Shown piece after piece: positions 38,494-43,829 of a stretch of 43,829 nt of DNA. The stretch is taken from assembly GCF_019219075.1 (NCBI RefSeq), contig NZ_JAHUWJ010000033.1, positions 1 to 43,829 on the forward strand, in the 5' to 3' direction. The notes beneath the pieces were generated by a model. The model had not been told where the DNA came from and did not search any database. It saw only the letters and a list, made by a program, of their open reading frames with translations. A program made the position numbers and the translations under genes. The first letter of the stretch is position 1, and each line of letters begins with the position of its first letter. Source of the stretch: Chitinophaga sp. sic0106. GTDB taxonomy: Bacteria > Bacteroidota > Bacteroidia > Chitinophagales > Chitinophagaceae.

Positions 38494-38694
38494 CTATTAT
38501 CTAAATTAACAATTACTGTATTATATAACAGATTATAAATCAATAAAACATGGCGACGAAACGCACTCCGCGAGAATCTAAATCTCTAAAATGAAAATTC
38601 TCTTAATCATAGAAATAAGTTTTACTCCGTCGGTGATATGTGCGAATAAAGATCTAATTGAATGCTAACAAACTAAACTCAAAGTAACTGGCAT

Positions 38695-38727
38695 AAAAAA
38701 AGGTGCCTCCAAAACTGGAAGCACCTT
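38695..38727 (-). terminator. Terminator of the NHL remnant
   Basis: The stem GGTGCCTCC/GGAAGCACC (with one internal mismatch) is followed on the minus strand by seven T. It lies just downstream of the NHL-repeat remnant's stop. Confidence 0.7.
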
Positions 38728-38744
38728 ATCACATTGTTTACCGT

Positions 38745-38867
38745 TTATTTTTTAACAATCTTCCTGATGCGGTGATTCCCCAGATCCGCGATGTAGATGT
38801 TGCCAGCGGCGTCCATACATACATCTGTAGGCTGGTTAAACCGTGCAGCCGAACCCGGACCGTCAGC
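38745..38867 (-). pseudogene. C-terminal remnant of an NHL-repeat protein
   Basis: About 40 codons read ADGPGSAARFNQPTDVCMDA and then NIYIADLGNHRIRKIVKK before a TAA at 38745. This is the classic last NHL repeat (GxxxxARFNxPxxVxxDxxGNIYIAD). An in-frame TGA at 38868-38870 and loss of homology show that the 5' part is missing. A junction with RHS cassette 2 lies just beyond it, so the remnant marks a recombination breakpoint. Confidence 0.8.
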
Positions 38868-38882
38868 TCAGTTTTAATTTGA

Positions 38883-40151
38883 TTCGTTGGTTATTATAAT
38901 ATTCAATGTATTTCCACAGGTTCAACGCTGTTAAAGCAGGAGCGGCAGTCCTTTAATTCTGTGGCCTCGCGGGCGCATTTAAATTTTGCGGTATTCAATG
39001 ATCGCTTTAAATTAGTGGAAGAGAATACCGGTATCCGTTCTCTGTGCAATAACCCTGATGAGCTACAAAGTCTTATAGTAGATAAGTTTACAGTAAACCA
39101 AACCGGTTTCCTGTACGTATATACGAATAACGAATCCATAGATAATGTTTATTTTGATAACCTAACGGTAACGCATATTGCGGGTCCGCTATTGGAGGAA
39201 ACGCATTATTATCCATTTGGAGGGACGATGGAGGGGATTAGTTCGAATGTGTTGAAGGGGAGTAATTATCCTGAAAACCGCCTGAAATATAACGGGAAAG
39301 AACTTCAATCAAAAGAGTTCGGGGATGGATCAGGACTTGAGTGGTATGATTATGGGGCGAGGATGTATGATGCGCAGATAGGAAGATGGCATGTGTTAGA
39401 TCCACTATCCGAAAAAATGAGAAGGCACTCTCCTTATAATTATGCGTTTGATAATCCGATAAGATTTATTGATCCCGATGGAATGGCTCCATGGGTTCCA
39501 GAAGTACAAGAGAATAAAGATAAATCAGGCAAGGTAGTGTCAGCTCAATTAGTGCTTAGGAAAGAAGCTGGAGATAATGCCAAGACGTTATCCGCTTTTC
39601 TGGGAGTAGATCAGAAGGAAGGACAGAAGTTGTTTAATACAATGGATAAAAACGGAGTTGTGGCTCTTCCTAACAGTGTATCTGGAGTTAAGGAAATTAA
39701 TGCGTCTATAAAGGATTATGTTGATGACCCAGGTAAATATGGTACAACGATGTTAACCGATCAGAATTATAATTGTTGGGAATGTGCAACTTCTATTTCA
39801 CAGGACAGAACACCTGATTTTGGTAATGTGATGACCAAAGAAGATTTTAAGACAGATATAACGGCTAATTATACAGACGTGACTGATAATCCATCGCAAT
39901 ATAAGTTTGGGGAAACCGTTGTTCGCTTTGCCGAATCCAAGTGGAGTATATTTTCTGGCTCTTACAGTGTAACCACGCATGGAGCGCTTTATCTTGGAAC
40001 ATCAAAAGAAGGGACGCAATATTTATGGAGTAAAGATGGGACAACAGCAAAGCCGAAAGTGGAAACCTTGACTGATGTTAGTTCCCAGTATGGTAAGGTT
40101 GAAGGATATAGAAAAGAACCAGGAGGAGGATATTACAACTATAAACATTAA
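38883..40151 (+). CDS. Orphan RHS tip with papain/NlpC-like toxin domain (5' truncated)
   Basis: The frame is open from 38883 but has no ATG; a GTG at 38961 is the first plausible start. From 38949 on, about 290 bases are nearly identical to bases 1-300 of the window. The RHS core ends with GRWHVLDPLSEKM and FIDPDGMAP. The tip that follows has YNCWECATSISQDR (candidate catalytic Cys) and TTHGALYLGTSKEGTQYLW (candidate His), the order and spacing of papain-like/NlpC peptidases. It is probably a silent cassette that can replace the tip of the full RHS gene by recombination. The enzyme class is by motif only. Confidence 0.75.
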   Translation, partial: FVGYYNIQCISTGSTLLKQERQSFNSVASRAHLNFAVFNDRFKLVEENTGIRSLCNNPDELQSLIVDKFTVNQTGFLYVYTNNESIDNVYFDNLTVTHIAGPLLEETHYYPFGGTMEGISSNVLKGSNYPENRLKYNGKELQSKEFGDGSGLEWYDYGARMYDAQIGRWHVLDPLSEKMRRHSPYNYAFDNPIRFIDPDGMAPWVPEVQENKDKSGKVVSAQLVLRKEAGDNAKTLSAFLGVDQKEGQKLFNTMDKNGVVALPNSVSGVKEINASIKDYVDDPGKYGTTMLTDQNYNCWECATSISQDRTPDFGNVMTKEDFKTDITANYTDVTDNPSQYKFGETVVRFAESKWSIFSGSYSVTTHGALYLGTSKEGTQYLWSKDGTTAKPKVETLTDVSSQYGKVEGYRKEPGGGYYNYKH

Positions 40152-40153
40152 TA

Positions 40154-40549
40154 ATGAAAATGATTAAGTGGTTTATAATAAGCCTATTAATATTCACAAT
40201 AGGAGTCAGTATTTATTTTGCTGTATTGGGAAGTAGTTTTTTCCGGAGAGACATCCTTTGTGTATTAATATTGATTTTATGGATGGTGTTGTGGAATAGT
40301 AGGTGGACTTTTGTACCGGGTATTATACTTTGTATTTATGGGGTATATAATTTATTATTAGTGAGTGTAACTACAGCTGAGCCTACTTTTATGCAATTTA
40401 CTTCTCCGTTGATATATTTATTTTTTGGCACTAAAACAGGTTCTTGGTTGCATCATACCATAATATTAGTTCCTTTATTTTTTTACTTTTTTTATTTATT
40501 GTTTTTGCTAAGTAAAAAAGGTAGGATTTATTATGGCATTAAATTTTAG
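40154..40549 (+). CDS. Multi-TM protein, probable immunity to RHS tip 2
   Basis: A protein of 131 residues with about four hydrophobic helices (FIISLLIFTIGVSIYFAVL, ILCVLILILWMVLW, FVPGIILCIYGVYNLLLV, and IILVPLFFYFFYLLFLL). It begins two bases after the RHS-tip stop, the standard place for an immunity gene. A membrane immunity protein fits a toxin that acts in the periplasm or enters through the membrane. No family is recognised. Confidence 0.65.
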   Translation: MKMIKWFIISLLIFTIGVSIYFAVLGSSFFRRDILCVLILILWMVLWNSRWTFVPGIILCIYGVYNLLLVSVTTAEPTFMQFTSPLIYLFFGTKTGSWLHHTIILVPLFFYFFYLLFLLSKKGRIYYGIKF

Positions 40550-40553
40550 TTCC

Positions 40554-40607
40554 CGTATTGCAATAAAAAACGCAGGCAATATCGCCTGCGTTTTTTATTG
40601 CAATACG
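40554..40607. terminator. 24-bp perfect hairpin, bidirectional terminator
   Basis: Perfect arms 40554-40577 and 40584-40607 have a six-base loop, a GC-rich core (CGCAGGC) and A/T runs on both sides. It separates the immunity gene (+) from an antisense XRE remnant (-) and would stop transcription both ways. Confidence 0.85.
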
Positions 40608-40717
40608 TTTTTGATTTTTCTATTAGCAATGAAGGAGTCGAGGAACTCATATACGAGTTCCTTGTCCTTAGGAGAAAGTTTGTTTATATCCAGGTAGTTA
40701 CGGCTGTTATTGCGCAG
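40595..40717 (-). pseudogene. C-terminal remnant of an XRE-type regulator
   Basis: About 40 codons on the minus strand read NYLDINKLSPKDKELVYEFL, then DSFIANRKIKNVLQ and TAA. This is the usual C-terminal tail after an HTH domain (LSxxDKxLVxxFLDxFI); a similar tail occurs at the antisense XRE pseudogene at 43283. The frame is closed upstream by TAG at 40718-40720. The remnant overlaps the 5' part of the ATPase frame, which must therefore be chimeric. Confidence 0.6.
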
Positions 40718-41632
40718 CTAACAAATGCGTTGGAAGGTTACCGGGTGCAGCGTATGGAGAGCCTGCAACCTAAGACAGCGGCTAAGCCGGAGCTATCACC
40801 AGCACAACGTGAGGCAGCTATTAACTACCTGAAAGCCCCTGATCATTTAAAGCGTACGGGTGAAGATATAGGCAGGTCTGGGCTTGTAGGGGAAGAAGTA
40901 AACCGGATGATTGCTTACCTGGTGTACAGCAGCCGTAAACAATCTACCCCGTTGCATATTATGTTTTTAGGCAGCAGTGGCAGCGGTAAAACCTATCTGC
41001 AGGAACGGGTATCAGACCTGATCCCTGCAGGAGATAAAATAGAGATTACCCAGATTACAGAAAATGCGTTTTATTACTTTAAGCAGGACGAGTTAAAGCA
41101 TAAGCTGCTGCTGATCGAGGATCTGGACGGTGCGGAAACGTCCTTGTATCCCTTGCGGGAACTGCAAAGTAAAAAGCGTATCACCAAAACGGTTACACTA
41201 AAAGACAATAAAGGGAACCTAAAAACCGTCACTGTAACAGTGGATGGCCCGGTAAGCGTGAGCGGTTGCACCACACGGGAAAAGCAATACGAAGATAACG
41301 CTAACCGTTGTCTGTTGTTCTATGTGGATGCCAGCAAAGAACAGGACCGGAGTATTATGGAGTATCAAGCCCGCCAGAGTGCGGGAGCAGTTAACTACAG
41401 CCAGGAACGGGCTATTAAACAGCTTTTTAGGAATGTACAGCAGGTACTGCAACCGGTACTGGTGGTGAATCCCTATGCAGGCTGCATCCAGCTACCGGAG
41501 CAAATTTTTAAGCCCCGTAGAACCATGACGCTGTTATTATCGTTTATAGAAACGATTACCTTTTATCATCAGTATCAGCGGGAAGTAAAGCGGGATAGTA
41601 ACGGTCAGCCCTGTTGGGGCGACAGAATATAG
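40598..41632 (+). pseudogene. Truncated P-loop ATPase of a mobile-element type
   Basis: The open frame has 344 codons, but the first ~30 lie antisense to the XRE remnant and are unlikely to be its own. The true homology seems to begin near 40690. The core has HIMFLGSSGSGKTYLQERVS (Walker A), KHKLLLIEDLDGAE (Walker B) and SVSGCTTREKQYED. The end CWGDRI is abrupt. Similar ATPase modules follow primase/zinc-finger domains on Bacteroidota mobile elements. It is probably a remnant with both ends lost. Confidence 0.65.
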
Positions 41633-41725
41633 CCATCAGCGTTATACCGCTGACCCGGCGACGGGAGAATAAGCTGCGCGAACACCAGCGGTAGTACCCT
41701 GATCAGCTTTTGTACCATCGCGCTT

Positions 41726-41840
41726 CCGTCCGGGGATGGATGATGTGGTCAGCAGCAGAATATAGGCTGAGCGATAAATCTATGATCTGGCATGAGAATG
41801 TAAAATCAGCAGCAGTAACACATCATCTATCCCCGGACGG
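41726..41840. repeat. 22-bp inverted repeat pair, possible MITE or structured RNA
   Basis: The arms 41726-41747 and 41819-41840 (CCGTCCGGGGATGGATGATG.. and its complement) differ at a single base pair and enclose about 70 bases. No gene is seen between 41633 and 41927. It may be a small mobile element or the stem of a structured RNA. Confidence 0.6.
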
Positions 41841-41927
41841 TGACCGCGTTTTATGACGGATCAGATTTTTTTTCTTTCATATGAAAAAATAAAATCCGTT
41901 ATTTTTAGTGGTAGAAGTTGTTTGAGA

Positions 41928-42798
41928 CCGTTGCTGGAGGAGACGCTATTATTATCCATTTGGAGGGACGATGGAGGGGATTAGTTCGAATGTGTTGAAG
42001 GGGTTGAATTATGCGGCGAATAGGTTGAGGTATAATGGAATAGAGCATACGACTGAATTAGGTTTAAATCAGTATGATGCATTTTATAGAAATTTAGATC
42101 CGCAAATTGGAAGATGGTGGGATGTGGATCCGAGGCCCAATGATGCAGTATCTCCTTATGCAGCCATGGAGAATAATCCGATTCGTTATAGTGATTTTTT
42201 AGGTGATACTATTATATTTGGCAAATCCACAACGAAAGAGTTTCAGCAAAATTTCAATAAAGCAATTGCTTTTCTTAAAGAGAAGGGAGTTGGAGAGTTC
42301 TATGACCAATTATCCTCTTCTAGTAAAATATATACAGTGAAGGAATTTGATGGTACGAATGGCTCATTTCAGGGGGACTATACACGTGATGAATCTGGTA
42401 ATGTTGTAGGAGGAGGAAATGGTGGTACAATATCTTGGAACCCTTATAATGGGAAACAAACGGAAACGGATGCTTTTATCTCGCCGTCAACTGTGCTTAA
42501 TCATGAATTAGACCATGCGGCAGGATATGATACAAACCCTATGGAGCAGCGGAATAATGTAAAAACACAAGATGCTGAATATGGTAACAAAGAAGAGAGA
42601 AGAGTGATAACGGGTAGTGAACAGAAGACAGCAACGGCGTTAGGGGAAACGAAGCCAGGGCAGGTTGCAAGGAAAAGTCACCAGTTTAAAAATCAGACCA
42701 TAGTGTCGGACCCAACTTCAAATAAAGGTTCGATTATAAGTCCTTATTATAATCTGGGTGGAATAGAAGTGAAAGGACAAAGCAAGAAGAAAAATTAG
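41928..42798 (+). pseudogene. Orphan RHS tip with HExxH metallopeptidase-like toxin (frameshifted 5' end)
   Basis: Homology to the RHS core begins near 41928, but one base is lost in the ETHYYPF region (ACGCTATTATTATCC against ACGCATTATTATCC), so the frame is restarted at ATG 41971. The remaining frame has 275 codons: NLDPQIGRWWDVDPRPND, then NNPIRYSDFLGD, then the tip. STVLNHELDHAAGYD contains the HExxH zinc site, and KEERRVITGSEQ could hold a third ligand or Glu. It is an M91-like effector peptidase by motif. Truncated and frameshifted, it is probably a silent cassette. Confidence 0.7.
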
Positions 42799-42815
42799 AA
42801 GCCAAAGCGAATCAT

Positions 42816-43229
42816 ATGCGAGTTATAATTAATGCAATTTTACTTACTGTCTTGATTACTTTTTTCACTGAGTATGGATACTGTCAATCCTCAAAAGTGC
42901 TTGTTGGCGTTTTTATAGAGTATGAAGACTTTGCGACGAGTACAGTAGAGGATGTACCTTGTGAATTTTTCAAAGCGGCATTTGCAGGAACAATTAAGCA
43001 CATAGATATAAAAGACACGTTGGAGCTTAAACAGATAGCCACTTCTGTTAATAAGTTTAAGGCGGCTAAACCCAAATCTGTAGATGTTCGAGTGTTATTC
43101 ACCTTTTGTTATAAAGGAGTAAAAGAAGAATATTGTATGGACCGTTGGGGGCTTTTTGTGAATAAGAAAACAGGGAAGTATTACAGTAATAAATTATTGG
43201 CAGATTTTGTTTTGAAAAAATGTCGATAG
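42816..43229 (+). CDS. Exported protein, probable immunity to RHS tip 3
   Basis: A protein of 137 residues with a signal peptide (MRVIINAILLTVLITFFTEY, YGYCQ) and a small beta-rich mature part (KVLVGVFIEYEDFATSTVED, VRVLFTFCYKGVKEEYCMD). It starts 17 bases after the RHS tip and is followed by a terminator. Position and export suggest a periplasmic immunity protein against the metallopeptidase-like toxin. No family is recognised. Confidence 0.65.
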   Translation: MRVIINAILLTVLITFFTEYGYCQSSKVLVGVFIEYEDFATSTVEDVPCEFFKAAFAGTIKHIDIKDTLELKQIATSVNKFKAAKPKSVDVRVLFTFCYKGVKEEYCMDRWGLFVNKKTGKYYSNKLLADFVLKKCR

Positions 43230-43245
43230 GGGAAATTGTAAATCA

Positions 43246-43277
43246 AAAAGCCGCAGGCGTCATAGCTTTCGGCTTTT
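43246..43277. terminator. Bidirectional terminator after cassette 3
   Basis: AAAAGCCG (43246-43253) pairs with CGGCTTTT (43270-43277). It lies between the immunity gene (+) and the XRE pseudogene (-), the same arrangement as after cassette 2. Confidence 0.7.
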
Positions 43278-43282
43278 GCTAT

Positions 43283-43617
43283 TTATCGTGAATATGCTTT
43301 TTTAGTTTTGTTATAAGTAATAGCCATATCGATAAAATAATATACCCTCTCTTTATCTTCAGTGGGGAGGGCTTTAATCTCTTCCATTCTTTTGAGTAGC
43401 TTTTTATCCAGGACAAGTTTGTCCGTTCCGCCGATCAGATAATCCACTGTCACCCCCAGTTTATCTGCAATTTTTTAGCCATATCGATAGATGGCTTAAT
43501 TTCCTCCTGTTCATACCCGGCAATGATCGGAGCAGAAGTGCCAACTCTTTTAGCGAGATCATGCTGAGAAAGTTTAAGCTGTTTGCGCTGCAGGGTAATA
43601 CGTTCACCAAAAGTCAA
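43283..43617 (-). pseudogene. XRE-family regulator broken by a frameshift
   Basis: The minus strand encodes LTFGERITLQRKQLKLSQHD, LAKRVGTSAPIIAGYEQEEI and KPSIDMAKK, an intact XRE HTH. At the T6 run 43471-43476 the frame breaks. The continuation in another frame reads ADKLGVTVDYLIGGTDKLVL, then PTEDKERVYYFIDMAITYNK, and ends at 43283. One base is missing compared with the expected sequence. The start is probably a TTG at 43617 or was lost at the RHS junction. Confidence 0.75.
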
Positions 43618-43620
43618 ACA

Positions 43621-43829
43621 AACGAACCTGCTCAGCGGCGCTACCCCACAGTTTACCTCGCTTACCCCGATGCACTACGATCATGCAGGCTGGATGAAGT
43701 AAAGCAAAATACCTATAACCTGGCAGGCTGGCAAACAAGCGTTAATGCAAACTATGTAAATAATGGTGGTAGCACCGGAAACTGGTTTGGCGAGGTACTC
43801 AGCTATGATACAGGTTTTACGCAGTCACA
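43621..43829 (+). CDS. RHS core fragment (3' partial)
   Basis: The plus-strand frame through 43829 reads YLAYPDALRSCRLDEVKQNT, NLAGWQTSVNANYVNNGGST and GNWFGEVLSYDTGFTQS. YNLAGWxT...NWFGxxLSYDxGFTQ is a typical RHS core repeat of Bacteroidota. It continues beyond the window and appears to be joined directly to the XRE pseudogene's start, so it is probably another rearranged copy. Confidence 0.6.

Noticed and set aside
40598..40690. First ~30 codons of the ATPase frame as a genuine N-terminus.
   Set aside because: They lie antisense to a recognisable XRE tail and start inside a terminator stem.
1..43829. tRNA gene at the prophage attachment site.
   Set aside because: No cloverleaf-like sequence was seen near either prophage end.

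Overview
The window looks like Bacteroidota, probably a Chitinophaga-like member of the Chitinophagaceae (inference). The signs are RHS tips of the Bacteroidota type, lipoproteins with a Cys shortly after a hydrophobic stretch, start codons without Shine-Dalgarno sequences, a TAnnTTTG-type promoter element, and a VirE/BT4734-type phage primase-helicase. No tRNA, rRNA or CRISPR array was seen.

Layout. (1) 1-1760: the end of an RHS protein with a lytic-transglycosylase-like C-terminal toxin, followed by a lipoprotein that is probably its immunity protein. (2) About 1930-38490: a complete-looking temperate siphovirus-like prophage. Its tyrosine integrase (+) is at the left end. Almost everything else is on the minus strand, and a divergent repressor (+) and a lipoprotein cargo gene (+) lie at the right end. 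(3) 38695-43829: a debris-rich host region with an NHL-repeat remnant, two more 5'-truncated RHS tips each with its own toxin domain and immunity gene, a broken ATPase gene, two broken XRE regulators lying antisense after the cassettes, and the start of another RHS core fragment.

Prophage, read in transcription order (high to low coordinates). Early control: a small HTH protein diverges from an XRE repressor across a long inverted repeat. Early accessory genes include a DUF6745-like protein with fifteen 12-nt repeats. Replication and recombination: a Sak4-like ATPase, a Gp157 family protein, a cytosine-methyltransferase-like protein, an SF2 helicase, a VirE-type primase-helicase, an iteron-rich AT-rich region that is a candidate origin, a VRR-NUC nuclease and a DUF3127 SSB-like protein. 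Next comes a tightly coupled block of a GT4-like glycosyltransferase, a sigma-70-like factor, a small membrane protein, a small Cys protein, an LpxA-like acyltransferase, a GT2-like glycosyltransferase and a small Cys/His protein. It leads directly into terminase small and large subunits. Morphogenesis follows in an unusual order: tail chaperone, tail proteins and tape measure first, then protease, scaffold, major capsid protein, tail tube and portal. The block ends with an SGNH-hydrolase tail protein that carries a signal peptide, a holin, a u-spanin-like lipoprotein and an endolysin. A two-gene XRE module (+) with a 24-nt perfect palindrome sits inside the late block in the opposite direction.

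Most notable: the envelope-sugar/acyl-modifying cassette coupled to a phage sigma factor, the candidate -1 frameshift in the tail chaperone, the embedded XRE module, the u-spanin, the repeated late leader sequences, and the prophage lying between RHS toxin-immunity cassettes. Eight genes of under 60 codons were found by reading the sequence directly (21699, 23472, 26903, 34711, 34842, 36838, 20901, and tentatively 7890).
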